Source of the DNA: an actinobacterium SCGC AAA278-O22
GTDB taxonomy: Bacteria > Actinomycetota > Actinomycetes > Nanopelagicales > Nanopelagicaceae
Assembly (NCBI GenBank): GCA_000372185.1
Contig: AQUA01000004.1
Span: 39,713-103,712, forward strand
DNA: 64,000 bases
Direction of reading: 5' to 3'
Below, piece by piece: positions 28,316-38,102 of the stretch (within the stretch, counting starts at the first letter, position 1; each line of letters opens with the position of its first letter). Under the pieces are notes generated by a model. It was given only the letters and a program-made list of their open reading frames with translations, did not search any database and had not been told where the DNA came from. The translations under genes were made by a program, and so were the position numbers.

Positions 28316-29080
28316 ATGCAATTTATTGATGATGCAGAATTCCAAGTTGCAATCGATCTCGATGGTGGTGGAAAGATCACATCCGTTAAGTGGCGTGAGA
28401 TGGAATTTACTGTTCCATTCCGCGGTGGAGTATTAACAAATGGCTGGTACCCAATGGCCCCATGGGCTGGGCGTATCCGTGATGGTTTGATTACATCGGC
28501 TGCTGGTGTTGAGCATCAACTACCTACAAATATCGATCCACCAAATGCAATTCATGGCTTTGGATTTACTTCTTCGTGGCAAGAAATTGGCCCAGGGCGT
28601 TCTTTACTGCATCTACCAAAGCCATATATGGGTGCAACTGTTGAACAGACTATTGAAGTTCTAGATGACGCAATCCGGTGGTCACTTGAATACGATGACA
28701 CTGGTTGCGATATTCCGATTTGGTTAGGGATGCATCCATGGTTTGCACGCGATCTAGAACGCGGGGGTACTGCAGAGATTGAATTCAACCCTGCAAAAAT
28801 GCTGAGGCGTGGCTCTGATGGATTGCCAACCGGAGAATTAATTACACCAACTGCGCAGCCTTGGGATGATGCATTTACTGAAGTTCGCGGAATTCCTGCT
28901 GTGATTTGGGAAGATGTTGCGCGTATCGATATTGAATCTGATGCGCCATGGTGGGTTGTGTATACCGAAGATTCTGATGGAGTGTGTATCGAACCGCAGA
29001 CTGCACCACCGGATGCTGCGAATTTAGGGATTAGTGGTGAGAACTACATCGAAGCCCTATTTGTTTTCTCTGAAGGGTAA
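28316..29080 (+). CDS. Aldose 1-epimerase family protein
   Basis: GWYPMAPWAGRIRDG; NAIHGFGF; WLGMHPWFAR; VCIEPQTAPPDA. Confidence 0.85.
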   Translation: MQFIDDAEFQVAIDLDGGGKITSVKWREMEFTVPFRGGVLTNGWYPMAPWAGRIRDGLITSAAGVEHQLPTNIDPPNAIHGFGFTSSWQEIGPGRSLLHLPKPYMGATVEQTIEVLDDAIRWSLEYDDTGCDIPIWLGMHPWFARDLERGGTAEIEFNPAKMLRRGSDGLPTGELITPTAQPWDDAFTEVRGIPAVIWEDVARIDIESDAPWWVVYTEDSDGVCIEPQTAPPDAANLGISGENYIEALFVFSEG

Positions 29081-29094
29081 ATAGAATTTCTAAT

Positions 29095-30456
29095 ATGAAC
29101 ACTCAGATTAATCGTCAGCACCTTAAAGATCTTCGCGCAAAAGAAGAACAGCGTTTTCTTGATACCCATAAGAAATCAGCTGCCGCCTTTGAAGATTCCA
29201 AGAAGGTGATGCACGAAGGTGTTCCGATGTCATGGATGGCTAAGTGGCCAGGTTCGCACCCAGTATTTGTTAAAGAAGCAAAAGGTGCGCGCTTTACTGA
29301 TGTTGATGGCCATACCTATGTTGATTTCTGCTTGGGTGATACCGGTTCGATGACAGGCCACTCACCTGATGCAACTGTTGCTGCGATCCGCGAACAAGTG
29401 GGTAAGGGCATTACTGCGATGCTTCCAACCGAAGATGCTGCCATTGTTTCTGGGCTATTGAAGGAACGATTTGGGCTGCCTTTGTGGCAATTTACAGTTT
29501 CGGCCACAGATGCCAACCGTCACGTCATTCGCTATTCACGCATGATTACAGGGCGAAGCAAGATTGTTGTGATTGATCGCTGCTATCACGGCTCAGTCGA
29601 TGAAACCTTCGCAACTCTTGATGATGCTGGTTTTACAGTAAAGCGCGAGGGAAATATCGGTGCACCAGTAGATCTCGATGTCACTACCCGAGTCGTTGAA
29701 TTTAATGATTTAGCTGCGATGGAGAAGGCACTTGCATGCGGTGACGTTGCTGCAATCTTAATGGAACCGGCTATGACTAATATCGGCATTGTTCTGCCGC
29801 AAGATGGATATTTAGTTGGGGTGCAGGAGCTCGCAAAGAAGTACGGCACGTTCTTGATTATCGATGAGACCCACACGATCTCTGTAGGCCCCGGTGGAAT
29901 GACAATGGCACTCGGTTTAAAGCCCGACTTCCTAACAATCGGTAAGGCACTTGCAGCTGGTATTCCCACAGGAACATTTGGGATGACCCAAGCAATTGCT
30001 GATCAGATTAAAAATTTGGTGGAACTTGAAATCATTGACCTGGGTGGAATCGGCGGAACTCTTGCAGGAAATGCTTTATCCCTAGCTGCAATGAAGGCGA
30101 CCTTGACGCAAGTTCTTACCGAAGCAAACTTTGAACGAATGATTGCTCTTGGCAATCGTTGGTGCGATGGCATTGACGCAGCAATTAAAGAATTTGATCT
30201 TGATTGGCACTGCAATCGTTTAGGTGCTCGCGGTGAATACATTTTTAAAGGTAAAGCCCCACGTACAGGTAAAGAGGCAGCTGAATCCGGAGACTTCGAA
30301 CTCGAGCAATACATTCATTTACGTCTACTCAATGACGGTTTCTTAATCACGCCATTCCACAACATGGCGTTGATGTGCCCTGATACAACGGCTGAAGATG
30401 TTGATGGCCACACAGCCGCATTTCGCACAATGTGTGCGGAATTGGTAAACGGTTAA
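29095..30456 (+). CDS. Class III (glutamate-1-semialdehyde aminomutase-like) PLP aminotransferase
   Basis: DVDGHTYVDFCLGDTGSMTGHSP; IIDETHTISVGPGG; TIGKALAAGIPTG. Confidence 0.85.
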   Translation: MNTQINRQHLKDLRAKEEQRFLDTHKKSAAAFEDSKKVMHEGVPMSWMAKWPGSHPVFVKEAKGARFTDVDGHTYVDFCLGDTGSMTGHSPDATVAAIREQVGKGITAMLPTEDAAIVSGLLKERFGLPLWQFTVSATDANRHVIRYSRMITGRSKIVVIDRCYHGSVDETFATLDDAGFTVKREGNIGAPVDLDVTTRVVEFNDLAAMEKALACGDVAAILMEPAMTNIGIVLPQDGYLVGVQELAKKYGTFLIIDETHTISVGPGGMTMALGLKPDFLTIGKALAAGIPTGTFGMTQAIADQIKNLVELEIIDLGGIGGTLAGNALSLAAMKATLTQVLTEANFERMIALGNRWCDGIDAAIKEFDLDWHCNRLGARGEYIFKGKAPRTGKEAAESGDFELEQYIHLRLLNDGFLITPFHNMALMCPDTTAEDVDGHTAAFRTMCAELVNG

Positions 30457-30926
30457 TTAAAGCCGAGTGACTTATATAAGCCTTTACCGGCTTCGTTATC
30501 GTCATCGACATACAAGATTGACTGCTTGATGCCCTTTTCCTTGAGGTAAATAAGGCCTTCCGTACAGACAGCACGACCAATGCCTTTGCCTGATTCAGTA
30601 GGATCTACGCCGATTACATAAAGCTCACCAATGGGATCTTGGTTAACAAATTCGTTGTGAATCTTGGTCCAGCAGAAACCAACGATCTTGCCGTTGTGAA
30701 CACAGAGGAAGAAACCATTGGGATCAAACCAAGGTTCGGCCATTCTGTTTTCAAGATCTTTCATTGCCCAATTACCTTGGTCGGGGTGCTTGGCGAAGAT
30801 GAGGTTATTCAGGTCGAGCCATGCTTCTGAATGAGTTTCCGGATCAAATGTGATGAATTGGTAACTGTGTTCGATATGCGCGATTGGTTCTTGCAGAGAC
30901 CGGTTGAGCTTAAGGATGTGGCGCAT
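30453..30926 (-). CDS. mshD: Mycothiol synthase-like GNAT acetyltransferase (single-domain)
   Basis: FFLCVHNGKIVGFCWTKIHNE; IGELYVIGVDPTESGKGIGRAVCTEGLIYL resembles MshD C-terminal GNAT; next to GlnR. Confidence 0.72.
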   Translation of the reverse strand: MRHILKLNRSLQEPIAHIEHSYQFITFDPETHSEAWLDLNNLIFAKHPDQGNWAMKDLENRMAEPWFDPNGFFLCVHNGKIVGFCWTKIHNEFVNQDPIGELYVIGVDPTESGKGIGRAVCTEGLIYLKEKGIKQSILYVDDDNEAGKGLYKSLGFN

Positions 30927-30928
30927 TG

Positions 30929-31639
30929 TTAAACAAGTTCAGAGATAGTTGATTCCTTGCCGCCATTTTGGACGGTGAAACGGTAACCGACATTGCGTAC
31001 GGTACCGATGATGGATTCAAATTCTGGGCCAAGCTTTGAACGAAGACGGCGGATATGAACGTCCACGGTGCGAGTTCCACCGAAGTAGTCATAGCCCCAG
31101 ATCTCTTGAAGTAATTGTGCGCGAGTAAAGACGCGGCCTGGGTGTTGTGCAAGGTACTTAAGAAGTTCGAATTCTTTGAAAGTTAAGTCAAGGGATGTGC
31201 CCTTGATCTTGGCGGTGTAAGTATTTTCATCTATAACAACATCGCCTTGGCGAATTTCTGATGATGTTGGGTCTGATGCTTCTACTTGAGCAAGGTGAGC
31301 GCCGACTGCAATACGGATACGTGCATCAACTTCTGCAGGTCCTGAGGTGTCGAGGATGACATCGTTGAATCCCCAATCTGCAGTGAATGCCGAGAGGCCA
31401 CCTTCTGTGGTGATTGCAATGATGGGGGCACCGACTCCGGTGGTTGCAAGAAGTCGAGTAAGTGATTTAGCTGTTGGGAAATCTTTGCGGGCATCGATGA
31501 AGACAACATCCATCAGTGGTGTATCGACGAGGACAGATGCTTCAAGTGGCATTACTTTGCAAGTGTGTTGCAACAACGCGAGTGCAGGCAGAACTTCTGC
31601 GCTTGCTCCTTGCGAATTAGTAAGTAACAACACCTTAGC
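30929..31639 (-). CDS. glnR: GlnR-type OmpR-family response regulator
   Basis: [36 protein letters not shown]-type linker; [55 protein letters not shown], near-signature GlnR C-terminus. Track start is 31678; ATG at 31639 ([10 protein letters not shown]) is likelier. Confidence 0.88.
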   Translation of the reverse strand, partial: AKVLLLTNSQGASAEVLPALALLQHTCKVMPLEASVLVDTPLMDVVFIDARKDFPTAKSLTRLLATTGVGAPIIAITTEGGLSAFTADWGFNDVILDTSGPAEVDARIRIAVGAHLAQVEASDPTSSEIRQGDVVIDENTYTAKIKGTSLDLTFKEFELLKYLAQHPGRVFTRAQLLQEIWGYDYFGGTRTVDVHIRRLRSKLGPEFESIIGTVRNVGYRFTVQNGGKESTISELV

Positions 31640-31659
31640 CATTGTGCGAGAATACTCGG

Positions 31660-32073
31660 GTGAAAACATATCTTCCACTTGTTATCGTTCTGCTACTTGC
31701 TAGCGCATACGGAATCTGGTGGAAGCGCTCTCGTGGAGCAATTAGGTCTAACAAAGCTATTCCGGGCCATCGTTTAACAGCAGAAGCTCTCGGTGAACCG
31801 CTGGGATCTAGGGCCACCATGGTGCAGTTCTCATCAGCATTCTGTGCCCCTTGCCGAGCAACTCATGCCTTGCTTTCGCAGATGGTTGTGCCAATGGACG
31901 ATGTGAAGCACATTCATATCGATGCTGAATCTCATCTTGAGTTAGTCCGCGAACTAGATATTCGATCTACTCCGACAACACTATTTATCAATAAAGACGG
32001 CATTGAAGTGGGCCGCGCTGCAGGAACACCGAAGCGCGAGCAGGTATTAGCGGCGCTGGCTGCAATTCGTTAA
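31660..32073 (+). CDS. Thioredoxin-family protein, membrane-anchored
   Basis: N-terminal TM ([21 protein letters not shown]); [15 protein letters not shown] (CxxC); [21 protein letters not shown] about 18 nt inside the track ORF is likelier. Confidence 0.8.
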   Translation: MKTYLPLVIVLLLASAYGIWWKRSRGAIRSNKAIPGHRLTAEALGEPLGSRATMVQFSSAFCAPCRATHALLSQMVVPMDDVKHIHIDAESHLELVRELDIRSTPTTLFINKDGIEVGRAAGTPKREQVLAALAAIR

Positions 32074-32123
32074 CTACTGCAAATAACTCGCAACTCGCTT
32101 ATCTATGTGTAACTCTCTAATCT

Positions 32124-32576
32124 TTGCGCATGTCCGAAATTCTAGAAAAGCCAGAAGTGCAGAAGATGTATATCGATGCACGTGGTCCGCGTTTTTCAGC
32201 AAGCATTACAACACTTGTTCTTGCTCTTGCTTTAGTAACTCAGAATAAGTGGGTACTTGTGGCACAAGGACTTATCTTCTTGATTGGTGCAACTCGTGGC
32301 CCACAATTCACACCATATGGATTACTTTTTAAGAAATTTATTAAGCCTCGTTTGAAGAAAGAGGCGCCAACAGAAGATGTGCGCCCACCAAAGTTTGCAC
32401 AAGCCGTTGGTTTTGCTTTCGCACTTGTTGGTGCAATCGGTGCATTCACTGGAGCAACAACTGTTTTCACAGTCGCAGTTGGCTTTGCCTTAGCGGCCGC
32501 GTTTCTCAACGCCGCTTTTAATTACTGTTTGGGTTGTGAGATGTACCTACTGATAGTCCGCTTTACATCTAAATAA
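32124..32576 (+). CDS. DUF4395-type membrane protein
   Basis: IDARGPRFSASITTLVLALAL...FNYCLGCEMYLL; position between thioredoxin-like and sulfurtransferase genes. Confidence 0.78.
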   Translation: MRMSEILEKPEVQKMYIDARGPRFSASITTLVLALALVTQNKWVLVAQGLIFLIGATRGPQFTPYGLLFKKFIKPRLKKEAPTEDVRPPKFAQAVGFAFALVGAIGAFTGATTVFTVAVGFALAAAFLNAAFNYCLGCEMYLLIVRFTSK

Positions 32577-32612
32577 GAAAAAGATTTAACTACTAACTAA
32601 TAGGAGAAGAAA

Positions 32613-33446
32613 ATGTCACGTGAAACATCATTGGTTACCGCTGATTGGGTAGCTCAGAACCTTAACAATCCAAAGGTTGTTATCGTTGAGGTCGACGAAG
32701 ATACGACTCTGTATGCACAGGGCCACATTGAGAATGCAATTACATTCCACTGGCGCGAAGATTTACAAGATGGCTTGATCCGCGACCTTATTTCAAAGGA
32801 GAAGTTCGAGGCTCTCCTTTCAAAGAGTGGTATCTCAAATGACTCAACAGTGATCCTCTACGGAGGCAATAACAACTGGTTTGCTACCTACGCATTCTGG
32901 TACTTCAAGGTGTATGGCCACGCAGATGTTCGCCTGCTTGATGGCGGACGCAAGCGCTGGGAGCTCGATGCTCGTGCATTCGTGACTGAAGTTCCAGTAC
33001 GTACAGCAACTCGCTATGTTGCGAAGGAGCGCGATAACTCAATCCGAGCATTCCGCGATGAAGTTGTTGCAGCAATCGGCACCAAGAACATCGTTGATGT
33101 GCGCTCACCAGCTGAATTCTCAGGAGAACTTGCTGCACCTGCTCACCTTCCACAAGAAAGTGGACAGATCAAGGGACACATCCCAACAGCAAAGAACATT
33201 CCTTGGTCAAAGGCTGCAAATGAAGATGGCACATTTAAGTCAGATGCAGAGTTGAAGGAGATCTACCAAGGTGCTGGTGTTGATCTTTCTAAAGACACCA
33301 TTGCATATTGCCGTATCGGTGAGCGCTCTGCCTTCTCATGGTTCGTTCTTCACGAACTTCTTGGCGTTAACAATGTAAAGAATTACGACGGATCATGGAC
33401 TGAATACGGTTCACTCGTCGGAGTTCCTGTGGCAGTCGGCGCGTAA
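32613..33446 (+). CDS. Thiosulfate sulfurtransferase (rhodanese)
   Basis: Tandem rhodanese folds; IAYCRIGERSAFSWFVLHELLG active-site loop; HIENAITFHWREDLQD. Confidence 0.92.
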   Translation: MSRETSLVTADWVAQNLNNPKVVIVEVDEDTTLYAQGHIENAITFHWREDLQDGLIRDLISKEKFEALLSKSGISNDSTVILYGGNNNWFATYAFWYFKVYGHADVRLLDGGRKRWELDARAFVTEVPVRTATRYVAKERDNSIRAFRDEVVAAIGTKNIVDVRSPAEFSGELAAPAHLPQESGQIKGHIPTAKNIPWSKAANEDGTFKSDAELKEIYQGAGVDLSKDTIAYCRIGERSAFSWFVLHELLGVNNVKNYDGSWTEYGSLVGVPVAVGA

Positions 33447-33452
33447 TTACAT

Positions 33453-33776
33453 ATGCGTACGTGCGGTGCAACACCAGGTGGCCCTTCACTTGATGGCATA
33501 GATCTATCGAAGCAAACCGTTATTCAGGGACAAGTCTTGCGGGACGGGAGTTCTGATTCAGTACCAAATGGTGCGGCGGTTACTAATGGACATGTGCGAT
33601 TGCTTGATGCAGATGGTGAATTCACCGCTGAGGTTCCGACCAATCAAGAAGGTCAGTTCCGATTCTTCGCAGCTCCTGGTTCCTGGACTCTCGTAGTTCA
33701 GGCACCAGGTGCTCGCGTAGAGAAGAAGATTGTTGCCGCACAGGGTGCGCCAACTGATGTAGTCATCCATATTTAA
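33453..33776 (+). CDS. DUF1416 (SseC-like) protein
   Basis: CGATPGGPSLDGIDLSKQTVIQGQVLRDG; immediately after the sulfurtransferase. Confidence 0.85.
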   Translation: MRTCGATPGGPSLDGIDLSKQTVIQGQVLRDGSSDSVPNGAAVTNGHVRLLDADGEFTAEVPTNQEGQFRFFAAPGSWTLVVQAPGARVEKKIVAAQGAPTDVVIHI

Positions 33777-33813
33777 ATTCGTTAATAAGACTGCGAGAAA
33801 GTAGACTCGAGCC

Positions 33814-34221
33814 ATGGTTGAAAAGCACGAACTTCATGAAAAGGGCCTACGCCTTACTCCGCAGCGCGAACTCGTTTTGTCTGCTGTCCGTGCTTTAGGG
33901 CATGCAACACCCGAAGAAGTTGCAGAGAAGGTGCGCCAGACACATCCTGGCATCAACCTCTCTACCGTCTATCGCAACCTTGAAACTCTTGAAAACGTTG
34001 GCCTTGTTCAGCACACACACCTTGGCCATGGCGGTGCTACCTATCACGCAGCTGAAGAGCTCACTCACTTGCACCTTGTCTGTGGCACTTGCGGATCTGT
34101 TGGAGATGCTCCCATCGATGTTGCGGCCAACTTTGTCCAAAACCTTTCAGACGATTACGGTTTTAAGACCGATGTCACGCACTTTGCCATCTATGGCACG
34201 TGTGCTGCATGCGTTAAATAG
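33814..34221 (+). CDS. Fur-family transcriptional regulator
   Basis: GLRLTPQRELVLSAVRALGHATPEEV; LSTVYRNLETLENVGLV; HLHLVCGTCG. Confidence 0.9.
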   Translation: MVEKHELHEKGLRLTPQRELVLSAVRALGHATPEEVAEKVRQTHPGINLSTVYRNLETLENVGLVQHTHLGHGGATYHAAEELTHLHLVCGTCGSVGDAPIDVAANFVQNLSDDYGFKTDVTHFAIYGTCAACVK

Positions 34222-34254
34222 CAGTTACTCACCTGCGCTCCTAGACTTAGTTCT

Positions 34255-35160
34255 ATGACCGCTGTCTATGTTGAAGAAGGCCCCGATAAGGGCGCCATCT
34301 GGCATTTTGGCGAACCAGCAAAAGAACAGCGCGCACTCGATGAAGGAAAAGCGTGGGCTGATTTATCTCATCTTTCAGTTATTGCAGTTTCTGGTGAAGA
34401 CCGCCTGAAGTGGTTGCATGATTTAACAACTCAGTATCTCAATGATTTCGGTGCTGGTGTGTGGACTTCTGCGTTGATCTTGGATCCGCAGGGACATGTC
34501 GAATACCAATTTAATCTAGTTGATGATGGCGCAACTACCTGGTTGGTGCTCGATCCTCAATTTACTGAAGGATTGATTACATACCTGAACAGAATGCGAT
34601 TTATGTTACGCGTTGAAGTCCGCGATGCAACTAGTGAATATGCAGTACTGCGTGCACCGGGTGCAGTTACTGATATCGGTGGGCCATTTGCTTTGGTGCC
34701 GCGGGCCGAATTAGATGAGATGAAGAGTGCTTTTAACTCGACAGCTACTCAAGTCGGAACGTGGGTACTTGATGCAGAACGAGTTGCTGCAGGGCGTCCG
34801 CGCCATGGAATTGATACTGATGCTAAAGCGATTCCTAACGAGTTAGGGCTGCTTAACAAGGCAGTGCATATGAATAAGGGTTGCTATCGCGGGCAAGAGA
34901 CGGTTGCCAAGGTTTATAACTTAGGAAAGCCACCACGTCGTCTTGTGATGTTGCACCTTGATGGACATGCGGTTGTGATGCCTGCTCCCGGAACTCCGGT
35001 GATGAGCGGTGATGTTCAGGTTGGATTCTTAGGAACAGTTGCTCGCCATCATGAATTGGGGCCGATTGCTTTGGCCTTAGTGAAGCGAAATACACCAGTT
35101 GATGCGCAGTTGATGGTTGATGGTGTGGCAGCATCGCAAGAGATTATTGTGGAGGCATAA
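34255..35160 (+). CDS. ygfZ: YgfZ/GcvT folate-binding protein
   Basis: LSHLSVIAVSGEDRLKWLHDLTTQ; MNKGCYRGQETVAKVYNLGKPPRRLVML. Confidence 0.9.
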   Translation: MTAVYVEEGPDKGAIWHFGEPAKEQRALDEGKAWADLSHLSVIAVSGEDRLKWLHDLTTQYLNDFGAGVWTSALILDPQGHVEYQFNLVDDGATTWLVLDPQFTEGLITYLNRMRFMLRVEVRDATSEYAVLRAPGAVTDIGGPFALVPRAELDEMKSAFNSTATQVGTWVLDAERVAAGRPRHGIDTDAKAIPNELGLLNKAVHMNKGCYRGQETVAKVYNLGKPPRRLVMLHLDGHAVVMPAPGTPVMSGDVQVGFLGTVARHHELGPIALALVKRNTPVDAQLMVDGVAASQEIIVEA

Positions 35161-35235
35161 GTGAAGTTCTTAGGCCAAGTATTTGTAGTTCTTATTGCAG
35201 GCCTTGCAATCATGTGGGCTGTGCGCAAGATTTAA
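35161..35235 (+). CDS. 24-aa putative membrane microprotein (not in ORF track)
   Basis: GTG directly after the ygfZ stop: V/MKFLGQVFVVLIAGLAIMWAVRKI*. Confidence 0.4.
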   Translation: MKFLGQVFVVLIAGLAIMWAVRKI

Positions 35236-35251
35236 CAGTTACTCTTACCCC

Positions 35252-35386
35252 ATGGAGTTCTTCACAACTGTGGTGCTGGCGCTTGTCGCATTTGTAGTTG
35301 GTGTGGGGCTCGTGGTCTATGGCGTCAAAGGGCGCCGCGAATCTCAAGCACGCGATGGACGTACATATAAGAGAGGCAGGCTCTAA
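35252..35386 (+). CDS. Small membrane protein
   Basis: MEFFTTVVLALVAFVVGVGLVVYGVKGRRESQARDGRTYKRGRL within the longer track ORF 35195..35386; the internal ATG is likelier. Confidence 0.5.
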   Translation: MEFFTTVVLALVAFVVGVGLVVYGVKGRRESQARDGRTYKRGRL

Positions 35387-35886
35387 TGGCCTTCACAATT
35401 CCCGAAGGACTTCATCCTGATCTCAATCCACTTGCGTGGATGATCGGCACTTGGCGCGGTAAAGGCCGTGGTGAATATCCGACAATCGAGCCTTTTGAAT
35501 ACGCACACGAAGTTGTCTTTAACCACGATGGTCGTCCATTTATGAATTACTACTCACGTTCATGGATCATTGATGCAGAAGGCGAAATCATTCGACCAGC
35601 TGCATCTGAAGCAGGTTTCTGGCGTGTGAAAGAGAACAACGTTCTTGAGGTAGTGATCTCACACAACACTGGAATCTCTGAAGGATGGGTCGGACAATTT
35701 GATGGGCCAAAGATTCAATTGGTGATGGATCAGGGATATTCAGCACCAACAGCAAAGATTGTTACTGCTGGTGTGCGTTTATATGGTCTTGTTGCAGGAG
35801 AACTCTTCTATGCCTATGACATGGCAGCTGAAGGGCAAGAGTTGCAAGCACATATCTGGTCAACTCTCGAGCGTCAGTCTGAGTAG
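35386..35886 (+). CDS. FABP/nitrobindin-like heme-binding protein
   Basis: HPDLNPLAWMIGTWRGKGRGEYPTIEPFEYAHEVVFNHDGRPFMNYYSRSW. Confidence 0.88.
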   Translation: MAFTIPEGLHPDLNPLAWMIGTWRGKGRGEYPTIEPFEYAHEVVFNHDGRPFMNYYSRSWIIDAEGEIIRPAASEAGFWRVKENNVLEVVISHNTGISEGWVGQFDGPKIQLVMDQGYSAPTAKIVTAGVRLYGLVAGELFYAYDMAAEGQELQAHIWSTLERQSE

Positions 35887-36816
35887 GTGCAAGTTATGTC
35901 TGATGAAGTATTAGCTGAATATGTACGCGATGGCGTAGTTGAATCAGTGCATCGTGGGTATTTAGTTGCACTCAATTCAGATGGTTCAGTGAATTTAGCG
36001 TTAGGTACTTCAGAGCAACTGATTTTTCCGCGTTCAACTATTAAATCTATTCAAGGTGCTGCGATGGTGCGCGCTGGGTTGAAGCTAGAACCGCGCTTGC
36101 TGGCACTTGGATGTTCTAGCCATTCAGGTTCTGAAGAACATTTAACGGCTGTGCGAGAAATTTTGAGCAAGGCGCAACTTGATGAGAGCGCTTTGCAGTG
36201 CATGCTGGATAAGCCATTGGGCGAAGCAGAACGACGTGCGTGGGGAGAAAGAGAAGCTACTCGTATCTCAATGAACTGCAGTGGAAAGCACGCAGCGATG
36301 CTGCTGACATGTGTGACAAATGGTTGGCCCATTGAAAACTATTTAGATCCCGCACATCCATTGCAGGTCGCAGTCAAGAAAGAGCTTGAGGCGTTAGCCG
36401 GTGAAACAATTTCGCTGACTTCCACTGATGGTTGTGGTGCTCCGCTATTTCTGATTTCAGTTCTTGGTTTGGCGCGTGCGATTCGTGCCATCACAATTTC
36501 AACAGATCCTGTGCATCAATCGGTGCTTGATGCATCTCGTGCGTTTCCTGAAATGGTTGCAGGTAAAGGTCGTTTAACAACGCAGATGATTGAAGCTGTT
36601 CCTGGGTTGTATATGAAAGATGGTGCAGAGGCAGTTGAAGTTGCATCGATGCCGGATGGTCGCACCTTGGTATTTAAAGTCTCTGATGGCTCGCTTCGTC
36701 CCTTTAGAGTCTTGGTCCATGCCGGTTTGAAGCGACTGGGTATTGATAGCCCCTACGAGGCTGAAAATGTGCTTGGTGGTGACCGCGTTATCGGTGCCAT
36801 TCGCGCAACCTTTTAA
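35887..36816 (+). CDS. Asparaginase family protein (actinobacterial type)
   Basis: VESVHRGYLVALNSDG; PRSTIKSIQGAAMVRAG; MNCSGKHAAMLLTC; STDGCGAPLF. Confidence 0.85.
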   Translation: MQVMSDEVLAEYVRDGVVESVHRGYLVALNSDGSVNLALGTSEQLIFPRSTIKSIQGAAMVRAGLKLEPRLLALGCSSHSGSEEHLTAVREILSKAQLDESALQCMLDKPLGEAERRAWGEREATRISMNCSGKHAAMLLTCVTNGWPIENYLDPAHPLQVAVKKELEALAGETISLTSTDGCGAPLFLISVLGLARAIRAITISTDPVHQSVLDASRAFPEMVAGKGRLTTQMIEAVPGLYMKDGAEAVEVASMPDGRTLVFKVSDGSLRPFRVLVHAGLKRLGIDSPYEAENVLGGDRVIGAIRATF

Positions 36817-36836
36817 ACGCGCGTACCCTTAGATTT

Positions 36837-38102
36837 GTGAGCATTACTTCCCGCCGCGTTGCTACCTTGATGGTGCACACATCACCGCTTGATCAAGCAG
36901 GTATTGGTGATGCCGGTGGAATGAATATCTATGTGGTGGAAGCGGCGCAAAATATGGCTGCGATGGGTGTGCAGGTAGATATCTTTACACGTAGAACAAA
37001 TACTGAGATTGCAGATGTCGTTGAAGTTTCACCTGGTGTGCGAGTGATTCAACTCAATGTGGGCCCTATTGTTGGTGTTACAAAAGAGCAGTTACCCAAG
37101 TTGATTCCTGATTTATCAGTGGCATTTAAAGAGGCTCTAAGTAAAGAGAAATACGACGTTATCCATTCGCATTATTGGATTAGCGGCAAGGTAGCGATGC
37201 CAGCTGCGAAAGAGTTAAATATTCCGCTCGTCCACACGATGCACACCATGGCGCGAGTAAAGAATTTGAATTTGGCAGAAGGTGAAGTTCCTGAGCCAAT
37301 GATTCGCGTACAAGGTGAAACTCAGGTGGTTGCAGCAGCTGATGCGCTCGTTGCAAATACCGATGCTGAGGCAGCAAGTTTGGTTTCACTGTATGAAGCG
37401 TGCCCAGATAATGTTTTGGTTGTCAGCCCTGGTGTAAACCTGAAGGTTTTCACGCCAGGTGCAGGACGTTCTGCAGCGCGCCAAGTAGTGGGCCTTGATA
37501 AAGATGCGCACATCATCACCTTTGTGGGGCGCATTCAGCCACATAAGGGTCCTGAGGTATTGATCCGTGCGATTGCAGAACTTGTTTCGCACTCACCACA
37601 TCTGCGCACTAAGTTGATTGTGATCATCATGGGTGGCGCATCAGGTGCCAACCAATCAGAGGTAGAACGTTTGAAAGAATTAGTTTCATGGCTCGGTATT
37701 GATGATGTGGTGCGCTTTGAACCACCTGCTCCTCGTGAAGAGCTGCCGCAGTGGTATCGCGCATCTGATTTAGTCTGCGTGCCAAGTTACTCTGAAAGCT
37801 TTGGACTTGTGGCACTTGAAGCACAAGCCTGTGGAACACCTGTGGTTGCAACAGCAGTAGGTGGCCTTCGCACAGCAGTTGCAGACGGTATTTCAGGAGT
37901 ATTAGTCGATGGCCACGATTCACGTGCATGGTCATCTGTCTTGGCGCGTTTGCTGCAAGAACCACAGCGTCGCGTGCTGCTTTCTATGGGAGCAGTCGAA
38001 CATGCCTCTCACTTCGGGTGGGATGCCACATCGCGCGGAACCCTCGATATCTATGATCGAGTCTTATCAGCGCGCATCGAAGCAAAGAAGAACATCGGAT
38101 AG
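36837..38102 (+). CDS. mshA: D-inositol-3-phosphate glycosyltransferase
   Basis: HTSPLDQAGIGDAGGMNIYVVEAAQNMAAMGVQVDIFTRRTN; GRIQPHKGPEVLI; ESFGLVALEAQACGTPVVATAVGGL; followed by YbjN and gpm. Confidence 0.92.
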   Translation: MSITSRRVATLMVHTSPLDQAGIGDAGGMNIYVVEAAQNMAAMGVQVDIFTRRTNTEIADVVEVSPGVRVIQLNVGPIVGVTKEQLPKLIPDLSVAFKEALSKEKYDVIHSHYWISGKVAMPAAKELNIPLVHTMHTMARVKNLNLAEGEVPEPMIRVQGETQVVAAADALVANTDAEAASLVSLYEACPDNVLVVSPGVNLKVFTPGAGRSAARQVVGLDKDAHIITFVGRIQPHKGPEVLIRAIAELVSHSPHLRTKLIVIIMGGASGANQSEVERLKELVSWLGIDDVVRFEPPAPREELPQWYRASDLVCVPSYSESFGLVALEAQACGTPVVATAVGGLRTAVADGISGVLVDGHDSRAWSSVLARLLQEPQRRVLLSMGAVEHASHFGWDATSRGTLDIYDRVLSARIEAKKNIG

